A stretch of DNA of 64,000 bases from a candidate division WWE3 bacterium RIFCSPHIGHO2_01_FULL_40_23 (lineage in GTDB: Bacteria > Patescibacteria > WWE3 > UBA101185 > 2-01-FULL-41-18), in the NCBI GenBank assembly GCA_001772615.1, contig MEUZ01000003.1, forward strand, positions 310,001 through 374,000, written 5' to 3'. Within the stretch, counting starts at the first letter, position 1. Every line of letters starts with the position of its first letter. Positions 1-8,079 of the stretch are shown here, piece after piece. The translations under genes were made by a program, and so were the position numbers. The notes under the pieces are model-generated. The model worked only from the letters and a program-made list of their open reading frames with translations, did not search any database and was not told the DNA's origin.

Positions 1-18
1 TGCCAAAACGGCGGTTTT

Positions 19-285
19 TTACAATCCCGGAATACCAAGATCCGAAAGCTGGCCTTTCATTTTCTTGGCCACCTTTTTCTGAACCTCTTTTAAAGCGTCA
101 TTAATCACATCTTTTAACCTTTTATCCTCAACACCGTCCACTTCAATCTTTTCTATATGGTTATCCCCTCTTACAACAAGCTTAATACCTCTATTTTCAT
201 ACTCTACAAAGATCTGCTCCATTTCTTTTTTCATAGAGTCGGCTTGCTTTTTTAAATTGTAGAGATCTTTCATTTTGTCAAACAT
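19..285 (-). CDS. ybaB: YbaB/EbfC family nucleoid-associated protein
   Basis: Small dimeric DNA-binding protein of the YbaB/EbfC family, thought to coat DNA and influence nucleoid structure. The 88 residues are slightly shorter than the usual ~100. They show a charged N-terminal helix (about residues 1-30) followed by the strand-rich core containing HIEKIEVDG. The ATG is preceded by AGGA at 7 nt. It follows secY by 21 nt, so it is probably the tail of the ribosomal protein transcript. In many bacteria ybaB precedes recR; if so here, recR lies left of the window. Adk, map and infA, the usual followers of secY, are not next to it. Confidence 0.9.
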   Translation of the reverse strand: MFDKMKDLYNLKKQADSMKKEMEQIFVEYENRGIKLVVRGDNHIEKIEVDGVEDKRLKDVINDALKEVQKKVAKKMKGQLSDLGIPGL

Positions 286-306
286 AAAATATTCCTAGAA
301 ACATCA

Positions 307-1578
307 CTACTCCAAAAAAGACTCGTAGTTTCTTGTCTCCATCATTGATTCTATTTGCCTTAAGGTTTCTAAAACTACTGAAACAACAATTAAAAGCCCC
401 GTGCCGCCGACCGTAAGCGTAGTCACGTTTGTAAAATTCTGAACCACTGAAGGAAGAACTGCAATTGCCCCAAGGAAAAGCGCGCCTGCAAGCGTAATTC
501 TTGTTATAACTTTATTTAAATATTCCGCGGTTGGCTTGCCGGGCCTTACACCGGGTATAAAACCACCGCCCTTTTTAATATCCTCGGCAATTTTTTCAGG
601 GTTAAACTGAACGGCTGTATAAAAATATGTAAACCCAACGACAAGAACAAAATAAGTAACATTGTACCAAAAAGACGCTGTAGAAAAATTAGAAGACAAA
701 AATAAAGCCGCCTTTTGTACAATCGGATTTGAAACATTTTGAAAATATCTTCCAATAACCGATGGGAGAAGAACTAATGAAACCGCAAAAATTATAGGAA
801 TAACCCCCGCCTGATTTACTTTCAAAGGAAGGTAATTAGTACCGCTCTGATAAGCTCCCTTTACCCTTCTTGCGTATTCAATCGGAACATTTCGCGTACC
901 TTCATTAATAACAACGACCCCCGCTATAACGAGTATCGCTATTCCAAGAAAAATGAGAATATTTGTAATTCCCTGGCTGGTTACGGTTGAATATGTTTGG
1001 GTAAAACTAGTCGGAAGACTTGAAACAATACCTACAAATATAAGCATGGAAATACCCTGGCCGACACCATATTCTGTAATGAGCTCTCCAATCCACATAA
1101 GAAGGAGAGTTCCCGCAGTCATGGTTAAAACCATAGTAACTATTTCCAAAACCTTTAAAGATCCCATAATACCCTGGCTCTTTAAAAGAAAGTAAACGCT
1201 GTAAGATTGTATAAACGCAAGAGGCACGGTCAAAAACCTTGTGTACTGATTAATCTGCTCCCGGCCCGCTTCCCCTTCTTTTGAAAGCTCTTCAAGAGAT
1301 GGGAAAACCATAGTTAAAAGCTGCATGATGATTGAAGCGTTAATATAAGGGTTTAGTCCAAGCGTTACAACTGAAAAGTTGCTTAAACCCCCGCCACTGA
1401 ATAAATTTAAAAGTCCTAAAAAACCGTTTGATTCCAGGAGAGCTCTTAAAGAAACAAGATCAACACCAGGAATAGGTACATGGGATAAAACTCTAAAAAC
1501 CACAATTATAAAAAGGGTGAATAAAATTTTCTTTCTTAGTTCGGGAAGCCTCCATGCCCCCCTGATAGATGAAAGCAT
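307..1578 (-). CDS. secY: Preprotein translocase subunit SecY
   Basis: Central channel subunit of the Sec translocon in the cytoplasmic membrane. The 423 residues match the family length and hold about ten hydrophobic segments. The N terminus has a short basic stretch, then the first membrane helix and the plug region around residues 35-65 (HVPIPGVDL, then a Gly-rich LFSGGGLSNFSV). The cytosolic loop near residue 230 holds the conserved EYARRVKGAYQ. It follows rplO by 5 nt, the standard spc-operon order. GGGGAGG in the last codons of rplO may serve as its ribosome binding site, although the spacing is long. Confidence 0.97.
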   Translation of the reverse strand: MLSSIRGAWRLPELRKKILFTLFIIVVFRVLSHVPIPGVDLVSLRALLESNGFLGLLNLFSGGGLSNFSVVTLGLNPYINASIIMQLLTMVFPSLEELSKEGEAGREQINQYTRFLTVPLAFIQSYSVYFLLKSQGIMGSLKVLEIVTMVLTMTAGTLLLMWIGELITEYGVGQGISMLIFVGIVSSLPTSFTQTYSTVTSQGITNILIFLGIAILVIAGVVVINEGTRNVPIEYARRVKGAYQSGTNYLPLKVNQAGVIPIIFAVSLVLLPSVIGRYFQNVSNPIVQKAALFLSSNFSTASFWYNVTYFVLVVGFTYFYTAVQFNPEKIAEDIKKGGGFIPGVRPGKPTAEYLNKVITRITLAGALFLGAIAVLPSVVQNFTNVTTLTVGGTGLLIVVSVVLETLRQIESMMETRNYESFLE

Positions 1579-1583
1579 ATAAG

Positions 1584-2027
1584 CTATTTAGCCTCCCCTG
1601 AAAGTTTGGTTATTTTCTCCAAAGCGCTTTTTGAATAAGTAAAGCCTTCCAGAATAACCTTCTTTGTAAGTGTACCGCTTCCTAAAACTTTAACTCCTCC
1701 TTCAGGAACCCTTTTTACCAAATTTAACTCTACCAGAGAAAAAGGCGTTATCTTTTTACCCTCCGAGATTCTTTCAAGATCCGAAAGGTTGATGATAAAA
1801 CGTGAAATTCTGTGAGAGCTGACGAAGCCTTTTCTTTTTGGCATTTTCATATATAAAGGCACCTGACCACCTTCAAACCCGACAGGAAGGTTATAACCCG
1901 TTCTTGCCTTTTGGCCCTTTTGACCTCTTCCGGTTGTATGTGAACCTTTGCCGCTTCCAATGCCGCGGCCTACCCTTTTCGCTCTTTTGTGAAGTCCTTT
2001 TAATTTTGGGAGTCTTCCTAAATCCAT
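1584..2027 (-). CDS. rplO: 50S ribosomal protein L15
   Basis: uL15, a late-assembling large-subunit protein. The 147 residues are normal length. The Gly/Arg-rich N-terminal extension (RVGRGIGSGKGSHTTGRGQKG, positions ~19-39) and the internal GFEGGQVPLYMKMPKRKGF are diagnostic. It begins only 2 nt after rpsE, with no rpmD (L30) between them; in most bacteria rpmD lies exactly here. Its absence is a known CPR trait. Confidence 0.97.
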   Translation of the reverse strand: MDLGRLPKLKGLHKRAKRVGRGIGSGKGSHTTGRGQKGQKARTGYNLPVGFEGGQVPLYMKMPKRKGFVSSHRISRFIINLSDLERISEGKKITPFSLVELNLVKRVPEGGVKVLGSGTLTKKVILEGFTYSKSALEKITKLSGEAK

Positions 2028-2029
2028 AA

Positions 2030-2473
2030 TTACCCCTTTAACTTTTCCAAAGCTTTAATTGTAGCCTCTACGTTTGAAAGTTTATTACTTGAACCAAACA
2101 TCTTGGCTGAAATATCTTTAATACCGGCAAGCTCTAAAATCTGCCTGACCGTTCCCCCCGCTATTAAACCTGTACCTTTAGGCGCGGGTTTTAAATAAAC
2201 TTCGGCAGCGTTTGATTTACATACTACCTCATGCGCAATCGTATCTCCCTTTCTTTTAATAAAGTGAAGATTCTTTTTGGCTCCCGTAACAGCTTTGGAG
2301 ATAGCCTGGCTTACATCCTTTGCTCTTCCGTGGGCAAAGCCCACTCTTCCATTCCGATCACCTATTGCAACAAGAGCCGAAAAGCTTATCTTTCCTCCAC
2401 CCTTGGTTTTTTTTGAAACCCTGTTTAATTGTATTACTTTTTCTTCAAACTCTTTTTGAACGTATCCTTCCAT
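2030..2473 (-). CDS. rpsE: 30S ribosomal protein S5
   Basis: uS5, small-subunit protein at the mRNA entry tunnel that contributes to decoding accuracy. The 147 residues are about 20 shorter than the E. coli protein, lost mainly from the ends. The double-stranded RNA-binding-like N-terminal domain (VIQLNRVSKKTKGG, then SALVAIGDRNGRVGFAHG) and the C-terminal GTGLIAGGTVRQILELAGI are clear. It lies 6 nt downstream of rplR in the spc cluster. Confidence 0.97.
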   Translation of the reverse strand: MEGYVQKEFEEKVIQLNRVSKKTKGGGKISFSALVAIGDRNGRVGFAHGRAKDVSQAISKAVTGAKKNLHFIKRKGDTIAHEVVCKSNAAEVYLKPAPKGTGLIAGGTVRQILELAGIKDISAKMFGSSNKLSNVEATIKALEKLKG

Positions 2474-2479
2474 ATATCC

Positions 2480-2824
2480 TTAAAATTTTAAACCACCTTT
2501 CCTTGCCCCCTCGGCAAGAGATTTAACTCTCCCGTGGTATTTGTAACTTCCTCTGTCAAATATAACCTCTTTAATACCTTTTTTTAAAGCATTCTCGGAA
2601 AGCTTTACTCCTGCCTCAAAAGCTCTTTTGGTTTTAGTGCCTTTTAAATTTGAGTCTGAAACAGTAATCAAAGTATTGCCTGTTCTGTTATCAATTATTT
2701 GAGCATAAATATATTTATTTGATCTAAACACGGAAAGTCTTGCCTTATCTTTAAAGCTTTTTATTTTGGACCTTGACCTTATTTGCCTTCTTTGTCTGTT
2801 AGATTTATAAAGTTTGACTTTCAT
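2480..2824 (-). CDS. rplR: 50S ribosomal protein L18
   Basis: uL18, binds 5S rRNA together with L5 and anchors it in the central protuberance. The 114 residues are typical. The basic N terminus (about residues 1-30, Arg/Lys/Ser-rich) and the core RLSVFRSNKYIYAQIID are recognisable, as is the C-terminal FDRGSYKYHGRVKSLAEGARKGG-type ending shared by the family. Its start codon shares a base with the rplF stop (1-nt overlap), which suggests translational coupling. Confidence 0.97.
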   Translation of the reverse strand: MKVKLYKSNRQRRQIRSRSKIKSFKDKARLSVFRSNKYIYAQIIDNRTGNTLITVSDSNLKGTKTKRAFEAGVKLSENALKKGIKEVIFDRGSYKYHGRVKSLAEGARKGGLKF

Positions 2825-3369
2825 TAGACAGCCTTTACTCCGGTTTTTCCGGCCTTCCTTCTTACATATTCATTAACATACCTTATCCCTTTTCCTTTAT
2901 AAGGCTCGGGCGGCCTTACGTTTCTGATCTTTGCCGCAGTCAACCCAACAAGCGACTTGTCGGCTCCCGCAACCGAAATTTTGGTACTCTCGTCAACATT
3001 TAAAGTTATCCCCTCTGGAGCCGTAAATTCCACGGGATGTGAATAACCTATGTTTATAACAAGGTCATTTCCTTTTTTAGAAGCTCTATACCCAACTCCC
3101 ACAATCTCAAGGTCCTTTCTATATCCTTCGGTCACTCCTTTTACCATACCTGAAACAAGAGATCTATATAATCCCCAACTTGCCCTTGTTTGTCTTTCGT
3201 CATCTTTAGCTTTAAATAAAACCTCACCGTCTTTGACCGCTACATCTATCCTTCCCTTAATCTCTTGTGAAAGTTCCCCTTTCGGACCTTTAACTCTCAC
3301 AATGCCGGGATCAATAGTAATCGTAACTCCATTAGGTATTTTAATAGGTGTTTTTCCAATTCTTGACAT
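2824..3369 (-). CDS. rplF: 50S ribosomal protein L6
   Basis: uL6, located near the factor-binding site of the large subunit. The 181 residues form the usual pair of homologous domains. The N terminus MSRIGKTPIKIPNGV and the C-terminal RPPEPYKGKGIRYVNEYVRRKAGK are family signatures. It lies 6 nt after rpsH. Nothing unusual is seen. Confidence 0.98.
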   Translation of the reverse strand: MSRIGKTPIKIPNGVTITIDPGIVRVKGPKGELSQEIKGRIDVAVKDGEVLFKAKDDERQTRASWGLYRSLVSGMVKGVTEGYRKDLEIVGVGYRASKKGNDLVINIGYSHPVEFTAPEGITLNVDESTKISVAGADKSLVGLTAAKIRNVRPPEPYKGKGIRYVNEYVRRKAGKTGVKAV

Positions 3370-3375
3370 AATTTC

Positions 3376-3783
3376 CTACAAAACTATACAAATAACTTCC
3401 CCTCCGAGTTTTCTCTTTCTTGCTTCTAGTCCATCCATAATTCCCCTTGAGGTAGAAAATATTGAAATCCCAAAACCTGAAGCCACAGCCTTTATCTTAT
3501 CTTTTGATTGATATACTCTTCTTCCCGGCTTTGACACTCTTGTAATATTAGAAATCCTTGAAACCCCGTCCTCATACTTTAAATCAATATGAATCATTTT
3601 ATGCGGTGATCCTTCCTTTTTAAAAACTTTCACGCCTTCCACAAATCCCTTTTCCTTCATCACATCAAGAATTCTCTCGTTTATTTTGGTGTATGGAAGT
3701 TCAACGAACTTCCTCTTTGCCATTGACGAGTTTTTAATGGAACTTAACATTGCCGAAATTGTATCTTTTGACATACCTCTCAT
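3376..3783 (-). CDS. rpsH: 30S ribosomal protein S8
   Basis: uS8, a primary 16S rRNA-binding protein needed to fold the central domain; in E. coli it represses the spc operon by binding its mRNA. The C-terminal signature STSRGIMDGLEARKRKLGGEV is split across residues ~108-128. I give the first ATG (MRGMSKDTIS). The family usually starts near the internal Met4 at 3774, so the true start may be three codons later. It lies 5 nt downstream of rpsN. Confidence 0.95.
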   Translation of the reverse strand: MRGMSKDTISAMLSSIKNSSMAKRKFVELPYTKINERILDVMKEKGFVEGVKVFKKEGSPHKMIHIDLKYEDGVSRISNITRVSKPGRRVYQSKDKIKAVASGFGISIFSTSRGIMDGLEARKRKLGGEVICIVL

Positions 3784-3788
3784 ACTGC

Positions 3789-3974
3789 CTACCAGCTTGC
3801 CTTTCTAACCCCTGAAAGCTCACCCTTTAAAGCAAGCTCCCTGAAACAAATTCTGCACAAGCCAAATCGTCTTAAATATCCTCTTGGACGACCGCAGATC
3901 TGGCATCTGTTTCTTTTCCTGACTTTATACTTAGGTTCTTTTTTAGATTTAATAATTAACGCTTTTTTAGCCAT
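3789..3974 (-). CDS. rpsN: 30S ribosomal protein S14, zinc-binding type
   Basis: uS14 of the short type, with four cysteines in CQICGRP and LCRICF (about residues 23-43) that coordinate one zinc ion. The 61 residues match this type (~61) and not the ~100-residue zinc-free type. It acts in the 30S head. It sits 5 nt after rplE and 5 nt before rpsH, the standard place. Confidence 0.97.
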   Translation of the reverse strand: MAKKALIIKSKKEPKYKVRKRNRCQICGRPRGYLRRFGLCRICFRELALKGELSGVRKASW

Positions 3975-3979
3975 ATAAC

Positions 3980-4522
3980 CTACTTTTCAAAAGGCATTCC
4001 AAGTTTTGATAAAAGTAAATACGTTTCCTCGTTGCTGCCTCCTGAAGTAGCTATTGTAACTTCAAGGCTTTTTATTTTATCAACAGTGTTTGGGTTTATT
4101 TCAGGAAACACTGTATGCTCTTTAAGCCCAAGAGTGTAGTTTCCGTTCCCATCAAAAGCTTTTTTTGAAACGCCTCTGAAATCCCTGACCCTTGGAAGCA
4201 CAATATTTAAAAGTTTATCAAGAAATACCCACATTTTATCTCCCCTTAAAGTTGCACTCATCCCGATCACATCCCCCTGCCTCACCTTAAAATTGGAAAT
4301 TGACTTTTTGGCGCTTCTTAATCTTGGCTTCTGTCCGCAGATAAGTGCAAACTCTTTTTCACACGTAGCAATAAGCCCTTTGTCATCTTTAAATCTGCCG
4401 ATACCCATATTAACAACAACTTTTTTAATCTTTGGAAGGGACATATGGTTTTTCCTTCCAAGTTCTTTTGAAAGCTCCTTTAATATTTGATTTTTATACT
4501 TTTCTTTAAGTCTTGCTTCCAT
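3980..4522 (-). CDS. rplE: 50S ribosomal protein L5
   Basis: uL5, carries 5S rRNA into the central protuberance and contacts the P-site tRNA. The 180 residues are normal length. KKVVVNMGIGRFKDD at the start of the core, GQKPRLRSAKKSISNFK, and the C-terminal hairpin VTIATSGGSNEETYLLLSKLGMPF are typical. It lies 11 nt after the inserted methyltransferase gene, rather than directly after rplX as in most bacteria. Confidence 0.97.
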   Translation of the reverse strand: MEARLKEKYKNQILKELSKELGRKNHMSLPKIKKVVVNMGIGRFKDDKGLIATCEKEFALICGQKPRLRSAKKSISNFKVRQGDVIGMSATLRGDKMWVFLDKLLNIVLPRVRDFRGVSKKAFDGNGNYTLGLKEHTVFPEINPNTVDKIKSLEVTIATSGGSNEETYLLLSKLGMPFEK

Positions 4523-4533
4523 AAAATTCCAAA

Positions 4534-5268
4534 CTATCCTGCTTTAAGCTTAAGCTCCTGCCTGATCTTTTCATACATCAATATCCCGCAGGCAACGCTT
4601 AAATTAAGCGATTGAATATCATTTCTCATAGGCACGCGCACAACTATATCGCATTTATCTATGATGGGCAAAGACAAAGCTGAATCTTCGCCTCCTAAAA
4701 CAAGGGCTAAAGGGCCGGTAAGATCCTCATCAAAGTAGTCTTTTGTTCCCGTAGTCTCAACACCCACAATCTTTATGCCTGCCCTTTTTATAACGGTAAG
4801 GGCTGACAATATGCTTTCCGTACAAACCTTTACAACATTACTTGCCCCCATGGAAACTCTCTCAACAACAGGCGTTAAAACCTCTCTGCCCGAAGAGGGT
4901 ACAACAACTGCGGTGGCTCCCGAAGCTGCCGCGCTTCTTAAAATCGCTCCAAGGTTATGCTCATATAGAACCTCTTTAATCACAACCAAAAAAGGATTTC
5001 TAACGCTTTTTATTACCTCCGAAACGGTGTAAGTCTTAACACCTTCGGCTAACGCAATAACTCCTTGATGAGAGTCAGTTTTTGATATGTTATCAAGATA
5101 ACCTCTTTCAACCATTGAGAGCTTCACATGCTTTCTTTCCGAAAGGTTTATAAGACCCTCTACCTTATCTCCTTTGGCCCCTTTGTCTAAAAATATTTCA
5201 AAGATCTTTCTTCCCCTGGTGAGCGCTTCAATAACAACGTTTCGCCCTTCAAGATTCACAGTGTTCAT
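4534..5268 (-). CDS. rlmB: SPOUT (SpoU/TrmH family) RNA 2'-O-methyltransferase, RlmB-like
   Basis: Probable 23S rRNA (guanosine-2'-O)-methyltransferase. The three SPOUT motifs are present: EHNLGAILRSAAASG (motif 1, with the catalytic Asn/Arg), LALVLGGEDSALS (motif 2) and VPMRNDIQSLNLSVACG (motif 3, SAM-binding knot). An N-terminal substrate-binding domain (residues ~1-80) starts with NLEGRNVVIEAL, as in RlmB. I chose the ATG at 5268 because it overlaps the rplX stop as ATGA (5265-5268). A longer reading would begin at 5292. The gene sits inside the spc ribosomal protein cluster, which is unusual and supports a ribosomal target. RlmB versus a related TrmH-type enzyme cannot be settled here. 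Confidence 0.85.
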   Translation of the reverse strand: MNTVNLEGRNVVIEALTRGRKIFEIFLDKGAKGDKVEGLINLSERKHVKLSMVERGYLDNISKTDSHQGVIALAEGVKTYTVSEVIKSVRNPFLVVIKEVLYEHNLGAILRSAAASGATAVVVPSSGREVLTPVVERVSMGASNVVKVCTESILSALTVIKRAGIKIVGVETTGTKDYFDEDLTGPLALVLGGEDSALSLPIIDKCDIVVRVPMRNDIQSLNLSVACGILMYEKIRQELKLKAG

Positions 5269-5567
5269 ATCGTATTGCCGCACCTTTTGCACACCCTATA
5301 CTTCTTCCCGTCAACCAACTTTTGCATGGTTCTGACTTCTCTTTTACATTTCTCACAAACAACCATAACGTTAGAGGCATCAATAGGCTTTTCCATTGAA
5401 ATTATTCCACCTTCTTTTGATACCTTCCCCGCTTTTACATGCTTTTTAACGATATTCACTCCTTCAATTACAACTCTTCCGCTTTTTGAAACCTCTCTAA
5501 CCGTTCCTTCTTTTCCTTTATCTTTTCCTGCAATAACTTTTACTTTATCTCCCTTTTTTATTTTCAT
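5265..5567 (-). CDS. rplX: 50S ribosomal protein L24, zinc-ribbon type
   Basis: uL24, an assembly initiator of the 50S subunit. The KOW motif lies at residues ~3-30 (KGDKVKVIAGKDKGKEGTV). The C terminus carries two Cys pairs, CEKC and CKRC, forming a zinc-ribbon-like end known from many but not all bacterial L24. It is 100 residues long. Its stop overlaps the start of the methyltransferase gene by 4 nt, so translation of that enzyme is probably coupled to L24. Confidence 0.97.
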   Translation of the reverse strand: MKIKKGDKVKVIAGKDKGKEGTVREVSKSGRVVIEGVNIVKKHVKAGKVSKEGGIISMEKPIDASNVMVVCEKCKREVRTMQKLVDGKKYRVCKRCGNTI

Positions 5568-5569
5568 AT

Positions 5570-5938
5570 TTACCAGACCTCCATCGCAGCAGAAACAATT
5601 TTTAAAAATCCCTTATCACGCAGTTCCCTTGCGACGGGCCCGAAAACTCTTGTGCCTTTTGGAAGGCCATCATCGTCAACAACTACCGCCGCATTATCAT
5701 CAAATCTTATATAGCTTCCGTCTTTCCTTCTGACTTCCTTTCTCACTCTCACAATGACGGCTTTTACGATGGAGTGATCTTTTACAACACCCGTTGAAGA
5801 AGCTCCCTTAACCGAACAGGTTACAATGTTGGCTAAAGATGCAAACTTGCGCCTTGAATCGCCCGGTATACCAATAAGCTTAAGGCCTTTGGCTCCGGAG
5901 TTATCAGCTACGTTTAAGAAAGTTCCGACCTGAACCAT
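5570..5938 (-). CDS. rplN: 50S ribosomal protein L14
   Basis: uL14, at the subunit interface contacting 16S rRNA. The 122 residues are the exact usual size. NVADNSGAKGLKLIGI near residue 10 and GTRVFGPVARELRDKGFLKIVS at the C terminus are strongly conserved. It lies 2 nt after rpsQ and 2 nt before rplX. Confidence 0.98.
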   Translation of the reverse strand: MVQVGTFLNVADNSGAKGLKLIGIPGDSRRKFASLANIVTCSVKGASSTGVVKDHSIVKAVIVRVRKEVRRKDGSYIRFDDNAAVVVDDDGLPKGTRVFGPVARELRDKGFLKIVSAAMEVW

Positions 5939-5940
5939 AT

Positions 5941-6192
5941 TTACTCCTCACCCAAAACCTTAACTACTATAAATGACTTATCTTTGCTTATAGGCCTGCA
6001 CTCTTCTATCCTGACTTTATCTCCTTTTTTCGCCCCGATTTCATTGTGGGCTTTAAATCTCCTAGTATTTTTGATCATCTTTGAATACAGCGGATGTCTC
6101 TTTGGCATTTCCACAGAAACAACAACAGTCTTTTGCATTTTGTCAGACACAACCATCCCTATAAATTGTTTCCTTCTAACCTCTTTAATCAT
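5941..6192 (-). CDS. rpsQ: 30S ribosomal protein S17
   Basis: uS17, an OB-fold protein that binds the 5' domain of 16S rRNA early in assembly. The 83 residues contain FIGMVVSDKMQKTVVVSVE and HPLYSKMIKNTRRFKAHNE, the typical S17 core, followed by GDKVRIEECRPISKDKSF. It lies 2 nt after rpmC. Confidence 0.97.
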   Translation of the reverse strand: MIKEVRRKQFIGMVVSDKMQKTVVVSVEMPKRHPLYSKMIKNTRRFKAHNEIGAKKGDKVRIEECRPISKDKSFIVVKVLGEE

Positions 6193-6194
6193 TT

Positions 6195-6398
6195 CTAAAC
6201 CTCCTCAAGAATTTCTTTCTCCGACAACACTGTTTCAAGCCTTGCAATATCTTTTTTTAAATCTTTCACCAAAGAAGTATTCTTTTCTTTTTTTAAAAAA
6301 ATATCCTCTCTTTTTTTTGAAAGCTCCTCTTTTTTCTTTTGCACTTCGGCCCTTACTTCCTCTTTTGTTTTTCCTCTGTAGTCTTTTATGCTAGTCAT
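6195..6398 (-). CDS. rpmC: 50S ribosomal protein L29
   Basis: uL29, a small two-helix protein at the peptide exit tunnel where chaperones and SRP dock. It has 67 residues, mostly charged helix. The family pattern is weak in sequence, but the order L16-L29-S17 and the C-terminal LKKDIARLETVL support the call. It is spaced 1 nt from rplP and 2 nt from rpsQ. Confidence 0.92.
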   Translation of the reverse strand: MTSIKDYRGKTKEEVRAEVQKKKEELSKKREDIFLKKEKNTSLVKDLKKDIARLETVLSEKEILEEV

Positions 6399-6399
6399 A

Positions 6400-6807
6400 T
6401 TATTTCTCCATAAGAAATCTGGTTTTCAAAGGGAGCTTGTGTGACGCTCTAAGCAGCGCCTGGCCTGCCATCTCTTTTGTAACACCGCTCATTTCAAGTA
6501 GAACCCGCCCGGGAAGAACCAAAACGGCGTAATGATCAACGGCTCCTTTGCCGCTTCCCATTCTGGTCTCATTTGGTTTCTTGGTAATAGGCTTTGCCGG
6601 GAAAATTCTTATCCAAAGCCTTCCGCCTCTTTTGGTGTAATGGGCAATCGCTTTTCTTGCCGCCTCTATCTGCCGTGATGTAATATAACCCCTTCCTAAG
6701 GCTTTTAAACCATACTCGCCAAACTCAAGGCTGTTTCCTCTTCCAGAAACCCCCCTCATTTTGCCCGTTTGCTGCTTTCTGTATTTTGTCTTTTTTGGCA
6801 TTAACAT
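6400..6807 (-). CDS. rplP: 50S ribosomal protein L16
   Basis: uL16, contacts the A-site tRNA and is needed for peptidyl transferase activity. MLMPKKTKYRKQQTGKMRG at the N terminus and GRLWIRIFPAKPITKKP in the core match the family; the 135 residues are normal. I keep the first ATG because AAAGGA stands 5-6 nt upstream and many bacterial L16 proteins begin with the same MLMP. It lies 12 nt after rpsC. Confidence 0.97.
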   Translation of the reverse strand: MLMPKKTKYRKQQTGKMRGVSGRGNSLEFGEYGLKALGRGYITSRQIEAARKAIAHYTKRGGRLWIRIFPAKPITKKPNETRMGSGKGAVDHYAVLVLPGRVLLEMSGVTKEMAGQALLRASHKLPLKTRFLMEK

Positions 6808-6819
6808 AAATTTCCTTTA

Positions 6820-7455
6820 CTAAATCTTTGTTTCCCCTCTGTAAATCCACACCTTTACACCTACTATTCCGTATAAAGTTTTAGCATCAACAGCGGCAAA
6901 ATCCACATCCGCTCTTAAAGTTTGGGAAGGTATTGAGCCAAGAAGCATCGTGTCACTTCTTCCGATTGTATTTGCGCCTGATAAAAGTCCCGCGCATCTT
7001 ACCTTAATGCCTTTTGCACCCTTATTCATTGAAGCTTCCATAGCCATTCTCACAGCTCTCTTATATGGAATTCTCCTTTCAATTTGAGAAGCTATATTAT
7101 CGGCAACAATAGGCGCTTCAAGCTCGGGAAGTTTAACATCCTCAACACTAAAGGAAGAAATTTTTGAGCTTGTCAGTTTCTTCAACTCATCTTTAATTAT
7201 TTCAGCCCCGCTTCCACCCCTTCCAATAACAATACCGGGTCTTGAGACCTGCACTGTAATATTTATTTCGTTAACGGATCTTTCAATTTCTATTGATTTA
7301 AGGCCTGCAGGTCTTAACTTTTGTTTTAAATACTTTCTGATATAAAAATCTTCAAGAAGTGTTTTTCCATACAATTTCTTATCCGAGAACCATCTGGATT
7401 TCCAGTCTTTTGATATTCCTATTCGTAACCCTATCGGGTTTATTTTATGCCCCAT
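6820..7455 (-). CDS. rpsC: 30S ribosomal protein S3
   Basis: uS3, part of the mRNA entry channel and its helicase activity. The 211 residues contain MGHKINPIGLRIGI at the N terminus, the KH motif GIVIGRGGSGAEIIKDEL (residues ~75-92) and the C-terminal domain ending in GVKVWIYRGE. It lies 1 nt after rplV. Confidence 0.98.
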   Translation of the reverse strand: MGHKINPIGLRIGISKDWKSRWFSDKKLYGKTLLEDFYIRKYLKQKLRPAGLKSIEIERSVNEINITVQVSRPGIVIGRGGSGAEIIKDELKKLTSSKISSFSVEDVKLPELEAPIVADNIASQIERRIPYKRAVRMAMEASMNKGAKGIKVRCAGLLSGANTIGRSDTMLLGSIPSQTLRADVDFAAVDAKTLYGIVGVKVWIYRGETKI

Positions 7456-7456
7456 A

Positions 7457-7804
7457 TTACTTAACCTTTGATAAACCTATTTCTATGTGAGCTGAGCGCT
7501 TTAGTATCGGAGAAAATCTTCCTCTGCCTACTATTCTCCCCCTTTTTATCATTGGACCTCCGTGGGAAACCGCTTTTGAAACAACAAGATTTTCTGATTT
7601 AACGCTATTATTATTTGAAGCGTTCGCGCCTGCCGATCTTAAAGCTTTTAAAACAACTCTCGCCGCCTTGGTCCTTGTAAACTTTAAAATTCTTTCCGCC
7701 TCAACAAACGGTTTAGCCCGAATAAGATCTAGGGTCATTGCAACCTTTCTTGGTGAAACCCTGACATATTTAGCTGTTGCACTCGTTAATAATTCCTTTT
7801 CCAT
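7457..7804 (-). CDS. rplV: 50S ribosomal protein L22
   Basis: uL22, whose long beta-hairpin lines the peptide exit tunnel. The 115 residues include YVRVSPRKVAMTLDLIR near the N terminus and the hairpin and tail GPMIKRGRIVGRGRFSPILKRSAHIEI, written here as the conserved Arg-rich end at residues ~83-109. It lies 3 nt after rpsS. Confidence 0.97.
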   Translation of the reverse strand: MEKELLTSATAKYVRVSPRKVAMTLDLIRAKPFVEAERILKFTRTKAARVVLKALRSAGANASNNNSVKSENLVVSKAVSHGGPMIKRGRIVGRGRFSPILKRSAHIEIGLSKVK

Positions 7805-7807
7805 AAA

Positions 7808-8074
7808 TTAAACTTTCTTTGAAGAGTGCGCCCTGAATATCCTTGTAGGAGCAAACTCTCCAAGCCTGTGCCCGACCATGCTTTCAACTATGTAAACAGG
7901 CACATGCGTTTTCCCGTTATGAATTTCCAGAGTGTGTCCGACCATTTCGGGAGAAACCTGTGATGACCTGGCCCATGTTTTAATAGGCTTTTTTTCACCA
8001 AGCTTATTTAGTTTTTGGACCTTCATTAGAAGCTTTTCATCAACAAAAGGTCCTTTTTTAAGCGATCTTGACAT
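7808..8074 (-). CDS. rpsS: 30S ribosomal protein S19
   Basis: uS19, in the 30S head near the A site. The 88 residues contain MSRSLKKGPFVDEKLL, TWARSSQVSPEMVGHT and GHRLGEFAPTRIFRAHS, all typical. It lies 5 nt after rplB, in standard order. Confidence 0.98.
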   Translation of the reverse strand: MSRSLKKGPFVDEKLLMKVQKLNKLGEKKPIKTWARSSQVSPEMVGHTLEIHNGKTHVPVYIVESMVGHRLGEFAPTRIFRAHSSKKV

Positions 8075-8079
8075 ATAAG

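Noticed and set aside
5265..5292. Start of the methyltransferase at 5292
   Set aside because: It would overlap rplX by 28 nt and add residues not resembling the family; the ATG at 5268 forms a classic ATGA overlap.
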